Origin: JAYEIA01 sp964472505
Lineage (GTDB): Bacteria > Bacteroidota > Bacteroidia > Bacteroidales > JAADGE01
Assembly: GCA_964472505.1 (NCBI GenBank)
Contig: CAYYQW010000053.1
Location: 1-27,612, forward strand
DNA: 27,612 bases
Direction: 5' to 3'
In this document: piece by piece, positions 1-8,385 of the stretch
Numbering within the stretch: position 1 is the stretch's first letter
Layout: every line of letters starts with the position of its first letter
Notes under the pieces: generated by a model
The model's database searches: none
Seen by the model: only the letters and a program-made list of their open reading frames with translations
Told to the model about the DNA's origin: nothing
Made by a program: the position numbers and the translations under genes

Positions 1-258
1 TTCAAAAGGAAAAACAAAAAAATGAGAAAAGAAAAACTTAGCCGGTAAGTTTGCTTAACTGTTTTTTTATCAGTTTATTATGGATGCGCTCTGTGTCCTT
101 GTTGAGTTTTGCCGCCGGTTTTTTTTGAACTTGTCAGCAGTAATTTGCCGGCACGGAAAACCTTTAAACTTAGCGCTGAGAACAAGCAATTATTTATAAG
201 CATGACTCGGCCGGGAGGCTTATTCGTTAGTTTCTGTCTGTAAAGTCAAGCGTTTGGA

Positions 259-546
259 CTACAAAAACACCTCAGTACTCCAAGCTTCCGGTTTTTGGGA
301 GAACAGGGCTTTTGTTTTTGACCAAGTTTTTCGGAAGAATTCCGAATGGCGGTACTGCTCAAGACAGGCTTCATTTTCCCACAGGCTGTATGAAAAAAAT
401 ACACATTCATCGGAAATATCCCGCAGGATATTAACTTTATGACAACCTTCAAAAGCAGCTATTTCCCGGTGTATTTGTGAAACAAAATTGGCAAATTCTT
501 CGGTTTTGGATTTTTGAAAGGTCATTTTTACGATTCTGTTAATCAT
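259..546 (-). CDS. ABM-fold (YgiN-like) quinol/antibiotic-type monooxygenase
   Basis: The 95-residue length and pattern fit the antibiotic biosynthesis monooxygenase (ABM) family, small cytosolic dimeric alpha/beta barrels that include the quinol monooxygenase YgiN. Visible features are an opening strand (NRIVKMTF), a helix after it, a central segment of the FFSYSLWENEACLEQYRHSEFF type (strand, then the W-x-N/D-x-x-x-x-x-x-H helix typical of the family), and a C-terminal strand. The family binds small aromatic or quinone substrates without a cofactor; the substrate here cannot be told. It starts at a plain ATG. It is separated from the upstream minus-strand gene by a strong terminator hairpin at 672-715, so it is probably transcribed alone. 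The family call is fairly secure, the reaction is not. Confidence 0.8.
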   Translation of the reverse strand: MINRIVKMTFQKSKTEEFANFVSQIHREIAAFEGCHKVNILRDISDECVFFSYSLWENEACLEQYRHSEFFRKTWSKTKALFSQKPEAWSTEVFL

Positions 547-671
547 GTGGGATTAATGCTTTAAGTTTTAAAAAATATATCAAGGCAGCAATATCCGAAA
601 TTTATTTTATTCCGAAAAAAAACAGTCGGATTCTTTTTTAATTGTAATTGAAGGGAAGAAGTATCAAAATA

Positions 672-715
672 AAAACCGGACACCCACAGTTTGAAGCTGT
701 GCGATGTCCGGTTTT
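672..715 (-). terminator. Strong hairpin terminator downstream of the aldo/keto reductase
   Basis: An 11-bp perfect outer stem (AAAACCGGACA, 672-682, with TGTCCGGTTTT, 705-715) encloses an inner CACAG/CTGTG stem. The A- and T-rich ends make it able to act in both directions. It lies 59 bases after the aldo/keto reductase stop codon and before the ABM gene, so its natural job is to end the minus-strand reductase transcript. Confidence 0.75.
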
Positions 716-773
716 ATAATAGCGGCAAAGTTCTAAAAACGACTTAGTCGTTCGCATTTAACTGCAAATTCAT

Positions 774-1772
774 TTACGATTCGGACTCGGGTTTTTCAGG
801 CGGAGCCATAAATTCCGGACCTACCGGGTCGGTAATGGTTTCGTCAATTATACGATCAATTTCATCCATCTCTGATTTATTTAAGCTCCAACCGGTCATA
901 TTATCAATAACATCCAACTGCGAAGGCTTACGCGGACCCCAGAGGGCGATATCCGCGCCGTGATCCAACAGCCAACGTACGGCCAGATGAATTACGCGTT
1001 TATTGAAGTTTTCTTGCGCAAATTTGTCGAGCTTGTCAACGGCTTTCAGATACATGTCAAAGCGTTCGCCTTGGAATTTCGGGTCGTGTTTTCGTAGATC
1101 ATCGCCTTCAAACTTTCGATCTTTTGTCATTTTGCCCGATAACATTCCGCGGCATATCGCTCCGTAAACAATGGTTTTTATGTGGTTTTCTTTGCAGTAA
1201 GGCAAAGTACGCTTTTCAATATCGCGCTCAAAGAGATTGTAAGGCGGTTCCAACATATCCAATTCGGCATGTCTTCGGAAACGATCCATCTGTACCGGCT
1301 GATAATTGCTTACGGCTATGGAACGTATTTTTCCCTGCTCCTGAAACTTTGTCATTTGGTGAGCCGTTTCTCCAAAAGGCACATTCGTATCCGGCCAATG
1401 AATCATATACACATCGATATAATCGGTCTGTAAACGGCGAAGGCTGTCTTCTATTTCTTTTTGCAGCCGTTCCTTAGATGAGTTTCGAAAGGGTTGCTCG
1501 TCTTTCCAATCCAAGCCCACTTTGGTTACTAAAGTAATGTCATCGCGTTTGCCGTATTCTTTCAAAGCTTTGCCCACAATTTCTTCCGATTTTCCGAAAC
1601 CGTAAACCGGAGCGGTATCTATCAGGTTTATCCCTTTGTCAAGCGCCTTAAGAATGGTTTTTACGGATTCTTTTTCATCACTGCCGCCCCACATCCAGCC
1701 GCCAATTGACCAGGTTCCGAGGCCGATTCTTGAAGCATTTTTATTTACGTTGCGTAATTTTATAGTTTCCAT
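774..1772 (-). CDS. Aldo/keto reductase
   Basis: A 332-residue cytosolic NADPH-dependent aldo/keto reductase with a TIM-barrel fold, close in length to the family norm. Numbered from the chosen start, the catalytic tetrad is visible: D52 and Y58 in IDTAPVYGFG, K84 in LVTKVGL, and H125 in YMIHWPDT. Other family signatures are GLGTWSIGGWMWGG near the N terminus, IAVSNYQ, and a C-terminal cofactor-binding section (LWGPRKPSQLDV). The frame is open 20 codons further upstream, but the first of those residues do not resemble the family and overlap the neighbouring gene's end; the ATG at 1772 (METIKLRN) gives a normal N terminus. It follows the baeRF-like gene by 56 bases on the same strand, so co-transcription is likely. 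Substrate unknown. Confidence 0.92.
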   Translation of the reverse strand: METIKLRNVNKNASRIGLGTWSIGGWMWGGSDEKESVKTILKALDKGINLIDTAPVYGFGKSEEIVGKALKEYGKRDDITLVTKVGLDWKDEQPFRNSSKERLQKEIEDSLRRLQTDYIDVYMIHWPDTNVPFGETAHQMTKFQEQGKIRSIAVSNYQPVQMDRFRRHAELDMLEPPYNLFERDIEKRTLPYCKENHIKTIVYGAICRGMLSGKMTKDRKFEGDDLRKHDPKFQGERFDMYLKAVDKLDKFAQENFNKRVIHLAVRWLLDHGADIALWGPRKPSQLDVIDNMTGWSLNKSEMDEIDRIIDETITDPVGPEFMAPPEKPESES

Positions 1773-1828
1773 AAATATGTTTTTTTGGTTTATAAAAGCA
1801 TTTGATTTTAAACTAATGATTCTATGCC

Positions 1829-2983
1829 TCAATAGCGATAAATGGCATTGGCCGTCTTTTTGTTTCCGGGCATATCATTTTTATGAAGTACATATACTTT
1901 TCCGCCTTGCTTGAATGTTTGTATGGCGGCAAGATTTAAAAGACACTGATTCTCGTCATTTATTTCCGAGTCAATTTCAATTTTCAGTTCATTCTCATCA
2001 ACTTTGCCCGGCAAAATTTCTCCTTGTTTTACAAAGAGTGTATCTATTTTACCGTTAAGCGAGGCGGGTATAATTTCATTGAGCGCCTCCGAAGCTTTTC
2101 CTTTGCGCTGAAGCTCGGGGAATTGATTTATTTTTTCTTGAAATTCTTTCTCAAAATAATCTTGAAGCAATTCCTTGGCTTTTTCATGAAGGAAAAATAA
2201 ATCCACATTATTCGCGTTGGGGCTCAAGATATTATCATGTATGTATTTGTAATTGCTTAAATTTTTGAAAGTATCGCCTATATTCTTGTCCCCGAAAATA
2301 ACCAATGGGGCTTTTTCTTCACGCAATACTTCATTTAAGCCTTTATCTACATTGCGCAAATACTTTTCTACTTCTTCTTCCTTAAAATCTTTGGCCATGT
2401 TATGCCCGTGATACATTGCGCCGTCCATTCCGGTCTGTCCGGTTCGCATTTGCAGTACTTTTTCTTTAAAATCACCACCAACAGTATCGATCAGGTTTTC
2501 AGGAGTAAGTGCTTCCACTTCTAACTGCTCAATTTCATATTTTGTTGCTTCATATAGTTTTGTGTCATGGAGGCTTAAGCCGAGCATGAAGAATTTTTTA
2601 TCGGTATTGAATAAGTTGAGCAAAGGTTTTAAATAAAATTCTTCGGATATATATATATATTCATCAAAATACAGCGGAAGGCTGTAATATTTGAAATCAT
2701 CTTTAGTAATAAAAACAGATAGACCGTCCGATTGGTGTCGCCAAAAGTCTGAATCATTCAAGAGTTTTTTTAAATTGGATATATACGGTTCTCGTTCTCG
2801 CCCGTTCAGGCCTTTTTCTTCTAAGCTGTTTTCAAGTTCCTGAGTCTTTTTCTTCAACTTTAAGCGGTCATGCGATTCAATGACTTCTTTTCCGGCTCGG
2901 TGAGTCGGGATAAAAATTGAAACGCAATATTTTGATTTAACATTTGCCGGTTGTTCAAATTCTTTCTTTTTTAATAATGCCAT
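1829..2983 (-). CDS. Probable baeRF (bacterial archaeo-eukaryotic release-factor-like) protein
   Basis: This 384-residue soluble protein has the layout of the bacterial eRF1-like (baeRF) families: an N-terminal part with a charged helical stretch (about residues 38-75), a central domain with FMLGLSLHDTKLYEAT (a strand typical of the family's middle domain), a GAMYHGHN segment around residue 190, and a C-terminal alpha/beta domain ending in the pattern 'GGKVYVLHKNDMPG..ANAIYRY', where the aromatic RY end is a hallmark. These proteins have been proposed, from genome comparison, to act on ribosomes in rescue or quality control; a catalytic GGQ motif is not evident here. It precedes the aldo/keto reductase on the same strand. 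A wider 'stress-related uncharacterised protein' label is the fallback. Confidence 0.6.
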   Translation of the reverse strand: MALLKKKEFEQPANVKSKYCVSIFIPTHRAGKEVIESHDRLKLKKKTQELENSLEEKGLNGREREPYISNLKKLLNDSDFWRHQSDGLSVFITKDDFKYYSLPLYFDEYIYISEEFYLKPLLNLFNTDKKFFMLGLSLHDTKLYEATKYEIEQLEVEALTPENLIDTVGGDFKEKVLQMRTGQTGMDGAMYHGHNMAKDFKEEEVEKYLRNVDKGLNEVLREEKAPLVIFGDKNIGDTFKNLSNYKYIHDNILSPNANNVDLFFLHEKAKELLQDYFEKEFQEKINQFPELQRKGKASEALNEIIPASLNGKIDTLFVKQGEILPGKVDENELKIEIDSEINDENQCLLNLAAIQTFKQGGKVYVLHKNDMPGNKKTANAIYRY

Positions 2984-3520
2984 ATCAGTGTTGATTTATT
3001 ATTTATAAAAAATTGTTCTCATTCATTCCATAATCTTGTGGTGTTAATCCTAAGCCATTATCCAATAACAGTCAGACAAATTCGCTTAGCTTGAATGAGT
3101 ATTTAGTCTAATTTAATATATTTTTTTATAAACAGCAAATTCTATATTGTTAATAATAATTAAAAAGTCTAAAGCTTTATTCGTTCTGCCGGCGTGAGCG
3201 GCTTTTTCGAGCCAAGCTTAGCCGTTTTTTTATTCTAAAAAAATATAAGTTTCAATAAGATTAATTTTTTTTTAATATTAATTAACTTTTCAGGGCTGTG
3301 AGCCATATTATTATTCGTATATTTATAAATAATTAGAAATTCAGTTTGCGAATTGCATACAGCAAAAGAAATTTGTAAAAAACACAGACAGATGAAAATG
3401 ATAATTTCTTAAGCGGCAAGTTTGTTAAAGCCGCATATTTTAAAAAAAATCAGCAATAATTTTGCAGAAAATATAACCTGTGAAACTTAATTTATTTAAT
3501 AATCTAAAAACAAATGTATT
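2984..3520. other. Gene-free divergent intergenic region
   Basis: This 537-base A+T-rich gap separates the minus-strand baeRF-like gene from the plus-strand dodecin gene, so it should hold a promoter for each. A TAATTTTG element at 3457-3464 is a match to the Bacteroidota -7 consensus for dodecin. No convincing ORF or RNA gene was seen. A weak hairpin around 3194-3225 ends in a T run, but its function is unclear. Confidence 0.5.
3457..3464 (+). promoter_or_regulatory. Putative -7 element of the dodecin promoter
   Basis: TAATTTTG matches the Bacteroidota TAnnTTTG -7 element 56 bases before the dodecin ATG. No good TTTG -33 element sits at 19-21 bases, so this is a partial match. Confidence 0.4.
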
Positions 3521-3727
3521 ATGAGTAAAATGGTAAAAGTAATTGAAGTACTGGCCACATCGGAAGTAAGTTTTGACGATGCGGTAAAAGTTGCCGTGGA
3601 AAAAGCCTCAAAAACCGTGAAAAATATCAAATCGGTTTATGTAAAAGATATGAATGCAAAAGTGGAAAATAACAGAATTGTGTCCTATGGCGTGAATGCA
3701 AAAATATCTTTTGAAGTCGGTGACTAA
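3521..3727 (+). CDS. Dodecin (flavin-storage protein)
   Basis: A 68-residue protein matching the dodecin family (formerly DUF1458) across its whole length: the opening VKVIEVLATSEVSFDDAVKVAV strand-helix, then the KNIKSVYVKDMNAKVENNRI strand pair and the closing YGVNAKISFEV strand. Dodecins form hollow 12-subunit cytosolic spheres that bind and sequester flavins (or CoA in some bacterial types). In flavin-binding members a tryptophan stacks on the isoalloxazine ring; this sequence has no Trp, and a tyrosine (Y46, in SVYVKD) occupies that region, so ligand preference is uncertain. Monocistronic, with a terminator just downstream. Confidence 0.9.
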   Translation: MSKMVKVIEVLATSEVSFDDAVKVAVEKASKTVKNIKSVYVKDMNAKVENNRIVSYGVNAKISFEVGD

Positions 3728-3749
3728 AGTGAATGCATGTATGAATACG

Positions 3750-3779
3750 GCAGTCCTCTTTTTAGGGGGCTGCTTTTTT
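3750..3779 (+). terminator. Intrinsic terminator of dodecin
   Basis: A GCAGTCCTC/GGGGGCTGC stem (9 bp with two G-T pairs) with a 6-base loop is followed at once by TTTTTT, 22 bases after the dodecin stop. Confidence 0.8.
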
Positions 3780-3823
3780 ATTTGCCTTAAATTCGCAAGA
3801 TGTGATATAACTGATTGAAGTAC

Positions 3824-3882
3824 AAACAGGTGGGGACACCTGTTTGGGCGAGATTCGCTTCTGCCGGTGTCCTCACCGGCAG
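3824..3882. repeat. Tandem perfect hairpins upstream of the P-type ATPase
   Basis: Two 9-bp perfect stems with 4-base loops lie 15 bases apart: AAACAGGTG-GGGA-CACCTGTTT (3824-3845) and CTGCCGGTG-TCCT-CACCGGCAG (3861-3882). The first loop is of GNRA type. The core GGACACC (3834-3840) of the first hairpin is the exact reverse complement of GGTGTCC (3866-3872) in the second, so the two could pair with each other instead. They are either a REP-type repeat pair or a structured leader region; no downstream T run, so not a terminator. Confidence 0.65.
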
Positions 3883-4003
3883 CACGTTAGAGAAAGATAT
3901 TCGGATTTAAGGATTTGATAAATGATGGGCTGAGAAGAGAAAAACGTAAACAAAAACTTGTATAATTTGAATCTTTTTTACTTATTGGCATAAAAATCTT
4001 TAT

Positions 4004-6724
4004 ATGAATATTAATCAGAAATATCCATACCATAAAATAAGTGCGCAAGAGGCTTTGGAAAAGTTGAATACGAATCAAAACGGTTTAAGCTCGGAAGAAC
4101 GACAGAAACGCGCTGAAACCTTTGGTAAAAACAAGTTGGAAGACGATGATAAAACAAGCATATTTTCTTTAATAATAAAGCAGTTTAAAGATTTTCTGGT
4201 TTATGTTTTATTCGCTGCTGCCCTTATTGCCTTTTTTGCCGGCCATATAACCGATGTATATGTTATTATAGGAGTAATTATAGTAAATGCCGCTATTGGT
4301 TTTTCGCAAGAATATAAAGCCGAAAAGGCTGTTCAGTCTTTGAAGAAGCTGATTTCTCAAAGTGCAACAATACTGGAAAACGGCAAAAAGAAAACAATTG
4401 AAGCCGAAGACTTGGTGCCCGGAGATATTTTATTATTGAATGAGGGAGAAGCCATACCGGCGGATGCTCGGATAACGGAAAGTAAGGATTTGCGTGTAAC
4501 CGAAGCTTCTTTAACCGGAGAATCCGTGCCGGTAAAAAAACAGACAGAAGCTTTGGATGAGGACAGCGTTTTATCGGATCGTGAGAACATGATATATAAA
4601 GGCACCTATATAGCACGCGGAAGTGCCAAAGCCGTTGTTTGTGCCATTGCCGAGAATACGGAGCTGGGTAAAATAGCCGAATCACTGAAAAAAGTGGGCA
4701 AGCAAGAAAGCCGTTTCAAAAAATTGACTCGGCAGATTGCCAAAATAATGGCTATAATTGCTACCAGTACTGCATTGGTGGTGTTTTTACTCGGGTATTT
4801 TCTCAGAAATCTTCCTTTTGACGAAATCCTTTTGGTAACCATTGCCACATTGGTTTCATCGGTGCCCGAAGGGCTTCCGGCTGTACTGTCCATTGTGTTG
4901 GCCATTGGGGCAAACCGTATGGCTAAAAATAATGCCGTCATTCGAGAGTTTACAGCCACCGAAACTGCCGGCTCATTGGATGTAATTCTTACCGATAAAA
5001 CCGGAACGCTGACTAACGGAATTTTGACCGTTAAAAAAATATTTATCCCGGGAGATAATGAGTATGATGTAAGCGGAGAAGGGCATGAGTTGAAGGGCGA
5101 AATACAAAACGGTGATTCCGAACTGAAGCTTTCCCAAAATAAGCGTTTGACAAAAGCGCTTTTGATTGCCAAATATTGTAATCGTGCCGAAATCGAAGAA
5201 AGAAATGAGGACTCGGATAATCCGGCCAAAGTTTCGGGTGATCCTACCGAAGCAGCTCTAATGGTATTGTCCGAAAAAACAGAGTCCGAACTGCCCGAAA
5301 GCATACAAAATTTGAAGCGTATTGATGATTTACCGTTTCATTCCGACCAAAAGTATCGAGCTTCCTTGTTAGAGACTTCCGACGGAAAAAGAGAACTGGT
5401 ATTTGTGGGTGCGCCGGAAAAAATCCTTTCAAATTCAAATAAAGTTGTAGCTGCCGACGGAAACAGCGATTTAGGCGAAGATGAGAAAAGCCGAATAAAT
5501 GACCGAATAAATAAATTCAGTGATGCTGCCATGCGTGTAATAGCCTGTGCATATAAACCCGTTGATACGGATAAAGAAAAAGTGGACAAAAATGATATTT
5601 CCGATTTGATTTTCACAGGCTTGTTCGGAATAATAGATCCGCCAAGAAAAGAAGCAGCGCCCGCCATTGCTAAATGCAAAACTGCCGGAATACGTGTAAT
5701 TATGGTAACCGGCGACCATAAACATACGGCAGCTGCCATAGCCAAAGAAGTTGGAATATTATCCGAAGATTCCGGGGCGGAAAGTGTTTTAGCAGAGCAA
5801 GACTTGGATGTGGATGATGAGCAGTTGGATAAATATACGGATGAATATAATGTCTTTGCTCGTATAAGCCCGAATACTAAGCTGAGAATAGCCAAAAGTA
5901 TGCAGAATAAAGGCCGGCTCATAGGAATGACCGGCGACGGCGTTAATGATGCGCCGGCATTGAAGGCTGCTGACTTGGGTGTAGCCATGGGACAAAGAGG
6001 CACCGATGTGGCACGTGATTCTTCACAGATCGTATTGTCGGATGATAATTTTAGCAGTATTGTTGCTGCCGTTGAGCAGGGAAGAATTGTATTCAGAAAC
6101 CTTCGGCGAACAACCTATTTTTTGCTGACTACTAATTTTGCAAGTACTTCCACGCTAATTGCGGCTCTGTCTTTGGGTTTCACATATCCGATTTCGGCCA
6201 CACAGGTTCTGTGGGTTAATTTGATTACTGACGGAGTGATGGATATTTCTCTCGCTACCGAGCCGGGTCATAAAAATATCATGAAAGAACCGCCCATAGG
6301 CAAAAAGGAACCCATAATCACAAAAAAAATTCTGCCTAACTTACTTATCATGGTACCCGTTATGGTAACTTTGGCTTTGTTGGTCTTTAATCATTACCGG
6401 CCGCAAGGCGTTGAAACAGCACGCACGGGCGCTTTTTTAGTTATTGCGGCCACACAAATATTTAATGCTTTTAATTTGCGCTCATTAAAGCAATCGGCTT
6501 TTAGTTTGGGCTTTTTTAAGAACAAATGGCTTATAGGCGCATTCTTCCTTTCGGTATTGTTACAAATATTAGCTCTAAAACTGCCTTTTATGCAAAATAT
6601 CTTTAAGTTTACCGATTTGCCTTGGGCTGATATAGGAATTATTTTTCTGCTTTCATCGGTGGTTTTCATCTTTGGTGAGCTTTATAAGTTTATTCGGATG
6701 AAAATTAATAATTACAAATCTTAA
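4004..6724 (+). CDS. P2-type ATPase, Ca2+-like cation transporter
   Basis: A 906-residue inner-membrane P-type ATPase of full length. Domains in order: cation-ATPase N domain (about 8-75), first two membrane pairs, actuator domain with T171GES, transport helix with PEGLP (288-292), phosphorylation domain with the aspartyl-phosphate motif D331KTGT, nucleotide-binding domain (GAPEKIL near 470), hinge MTGDGVNDAP (642-651), and a C-terminal six-helix cation domain. The PEGLP helix and NLITDG/NxxT-type motif in the later helices are those of the SERCA/PMCA-like P2 group, so Ca2+ (possibly Mn2+ or Na+) export is the likely role; ion choice cannot be settled by eye. Starts at an ATG 58 bases after a T/A-rich TATAATTTG stretch. 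Single-gene unit. Confidence 0.92.
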   Translation: MNINQKYPYHKISAQEALEKLNTNQNGLSSEERQKRAETFGKNKLEDDDKTSIFSLIIKQFKDFLVYVLFAAALIAFFAGHITDVYVIIGVIIVNAAIGFSQEYKAEKAVQSLKKLISQSATILENGKKKTIEAEDLVPGDILLLNEGEAIPADARITESKDLRVTEASLTGESVPVKKQTEALDEDSVLSDRENMIYKGTYIARGSAKAVVCAIAENTELGKIAESLKKVGKQESRFKKLTRQIAKIMAIIATSTALVVFLLGYFLRNLPFDEILLVTIATLVSSVPEGLPAVLSIVLAIGANRMAKNNAVIREFTATETAGSLDVILTDKTGTLTNGILTVKKIFIPGDNEYDVSGEGHELKGEIQNGDSELKLSQNKRLTKALLIAKYCNRAEIEERNEDSDNPAKVSGDPTEAALMVLSEKTESELPESIQNLKRIDDLPFHSDQKYRASLLETSDGKRELVFVGAPEKILSNSNKVVAADGNSDLGEDEKSRINDRINKFSDAAMRVIACAYKPVDTDKEKVDKNDISDLIFTGLFGIIDPPRKEAAPAIAKCKTAGIRVIMVTGDHKHTAAAIAKEVGILSEDSGAESVLAEQDLDVDDEQLDKYTDEYNVFARISPNTKLRIAKSMQNKGRLIGMTGDGVNDAPALKAADLGVAMGQRGTDVARDSSQIVLSDDNFSSIVAAVEQGRIVFRNLRRTTYFLLTTNFASTSTLIAALSLGFTYPISATQVLWVNLITDGVMDISLATEPGHKNIMKEPPIGKKEPIITKKILPNLLIMVPVMVTLALLVFNHYRPQGVETARTGAFLVIAATQIFNAFNLRSLKQSAFSLGFFKNKWLIGAFFLSVLLQILALKLPFMQNIFKFTDLPWADIGIIFLLSSVVFIFGELYKFIRMKINNYKS

Positions 6725-7578
6725 GTTTTTATTAAACAGTGCCTGAGGCAGAGTTTTAGATGAATAACTAAAGTTTCGCAGGTCCGGTATTGTTTGAAAT
6801 AAACGATTTTTATAACGAAAAAATAGATTTTTTTTGTTTAAAACACTAATTATTAATACCTTAAATAGGTAATTCCAAATTAAGCAAAATACTGTAAAAC
6901 AAAAATATATTTAGACTTCAAAATGAAAATTGGTTTTTGTTGATAGGCATAAAAATGAAAAAATAAACCGGAAAGGGCATAAAGATACACATAGTTCTAC
7001 TTTATGATGTTAAAACAGAAACAAGCTCTGAAAGAGCGTAATATATCAGCATTGGGCAACGCCCAATGTAAATGTAATCGCCCGGCTTGAAGCCCTGAAA
7101 GGGCGAAATATTTCGCCCTTTCAGGGCTTTAACCGGCACGCAACAGTTTCACAGGGCGTTGGTAATATTTTTAAGCCTTTCAGGCTAATAATCTATTCAA
7201 CATAATTCCGTAAAGTAGAAACAGGAAAAAATTAAATTCGCGCAGTATGATAATAAAAAACTCTTTGTGTTTCTTATTGTTTAAAAAAGTGGCTCATGAA
7301 ACAGCCTGACAATGTTATTTAGATACATAACCGGTAAGCTTCGAAGCGAAAAATTTTGCTTTTGGAATTATCTGTATAACGCCATAATAAACAATATTTT
7401 ATAGTATAATTACTGTGAAAATATAGCGTATCAAAAGCCACGATATAAGGGCTTGCGTACCTGCGAAACTTGAGTGAATAATTAAACCCGAAAGCAGAGT
7501 CTGTGTTTTCAGCTGCGCTCTGTTTTTGTAAAATGCAATATTTTTTTATTTCAAAATATAGCGCTTTGCCGGAGCATG
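6725..7578. other. Long gene-free interval with a REPIN-like element
   Basis: An 854-base gap between the ATPase and the convergent minus-strand exported protein gene. It contains the palindromic element at 6995-7220. The rest is A+T-rich with no ORF that looks like a protein and no recognisable RNA gene. Confidence 0.6.
6995..7220. repeat. REPIN-like inverted repeat element (226 bp)
   Basis: The ends are exact 10-bp inverted repeats (TTCTACTTTA at 6995-7004, TAAAGTAGAA at 7211-7220). The centre is a perfect 40-bp palindrome at 7090-7129, whose left arm is AAGCCCTGAAAGGGCGAAAT. Between end and centre each arm carries a second CTGAAAG palindrome (CTCTGAAAGAGCG near 7026; AAGCCTTTCAGGCT near 7173) and a CGCCC block; the left arm also has a 7-bp hairpin ATTGGGC/GCCCAAT (7051-7067). 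The two arms are clearly diverged inverted copies of one unit. No transposase is encoded, so it would be mobilised in trans, as for REP sequences served by RAYT (Y1) transposases. Confidence 0.7.
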
Positions 7579-8064
7579 TCAGTATAATTGCTTTTTAATA
7601 TAGTAGCAGACATATCGGTTGTTATATTCCAATAAGCTTCCGTTGCATCTGACTTGAATATAGTCAAATCCGTAACCTGAGTTATAAGTTTCGGTATCGT
7701 AAATAATGTCAATATACAGACTGTCAACCGGATAGCTGTTGAATTTTAAATAGAAATTTTTAATACCGGAATTACTCAATTCCGGTATTCGGTCAACTTT
7801 TATAATATTTGCTCCCGATTCATAATAACGAATATTGTGGTTTAGAACGTATTCATTGGTATCTTTTAAGCAATAGAATTTAATTGTATCTCTTTCTCCG
7901 TCAATTCCCTGAAGCAGGTCATTGTACTCATGATCAACAATTTGAAAGTATAAATGTGTTACCCGATCTTCTTCCCTTTCTTCAGGTATTTGTGCATCAA
8001 TATTTTCTTGACAGGCTTGCCCGGCAAACATAAAAATCAATAATATAACAGCGAATTGTTTCAT
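7579..8064 (-). CDS. Small exported protein, probable lipoprotein, unknown function
   Basis: From the ATG at 8064 the product is 161 residues: a Lys-containing start, a hydrophobic stretch (FAVILLIFMFAG) and then Q-A-C at residue 18, which could be a loose lipobox (the -3 residue is Gly, not Leu, so the fit is imperfect). The mature part is rich in Tyr, Asp and Asn with alternating hydrophobic residues (for example FYLKF, LYIDIIY, YGFDYIQVRC), as in beta-rich extracytoplasmic proteins of Bacteroidota. The open frame extends 12 codons further, but those residues would precede the signal sequence. Family not recognised. It lies downstream of, and on the same strand as, the beta-barrel gene, separated by 321 bases. 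Confidence 0.65.
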   Translation of the reverse strand: MKQFAVILLIFMFAGQACQENIDAQIPEEREEDRVTHLYFQIVDHEYNDLLQGIDGERDTIKFYCLKDTNEYVLNHNIRYYESGANIIKVDRIPELSNSGIKNFYLKFNSYPVDSLYIDIIYDTETYNSGYGFDYIQVRCNGSLLEYNNRYVCYYIKKQLY

Positions 8065-8385
8065 TTTTCGATGGCTTGTTTGTCCTTTTTGTTTAACCAA
8101 ATTGAATTAGGCACTTTACTAATACTGGCAAATCCTTGATTTACAATTATTACAAAAAGTTTTAGTTAGAAGAAATGTTCTCATCATGCAGAATGTGAAC
8201 TACAAAAATTGATTTTTCTCGCATCTTGTTGTAATCAATCCCCCTGTCCCCCTTTTCTAAGGGGGAACCGCATATTTAAACAATATGCTGTACTTTTGAT
8301 ATTTGTAGTATCCATGCGCCTAATTCATTAACCAAATTTACGAAATTTTTCTTAAAGAAACATCTTGAAGGCGCTTTCCGCAATC
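8065..8385. other. Intergenic region with a GC-rich hairpin
   Basis: About 320 bases without a gene between the two minus-strand exported-protein genes. The only structure seen is the CCCCCTT/AAGGGGG hairpin at 8248-8265, within a CCCCCTGTCCCCC-type block that looks like a dispersed extragenic repeat. Confidence 0.5.
8248..8265. repeat. CCCCCTT-TTCT-AAGGGGG hairpin, REP-like
   Basis: A perfect 7-bp stem with a 4-base loop inside a pyrimidine-rich stretch. It has no T run on either strand, so it is more likely a dispersed repeat than a terminator. Confidence 0.45.

Noticed and set aside
4293..6003. Several long minus-strand open frames within the ATPase gene
   Set aside because: They are antisense shadows of a strongly conserved P-type ATPase.
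8248..8265. Terminator for the barrel gene
   Set aside because: The hairpin lacks a T run on the minus strand and is 120 bases past the stop codon.
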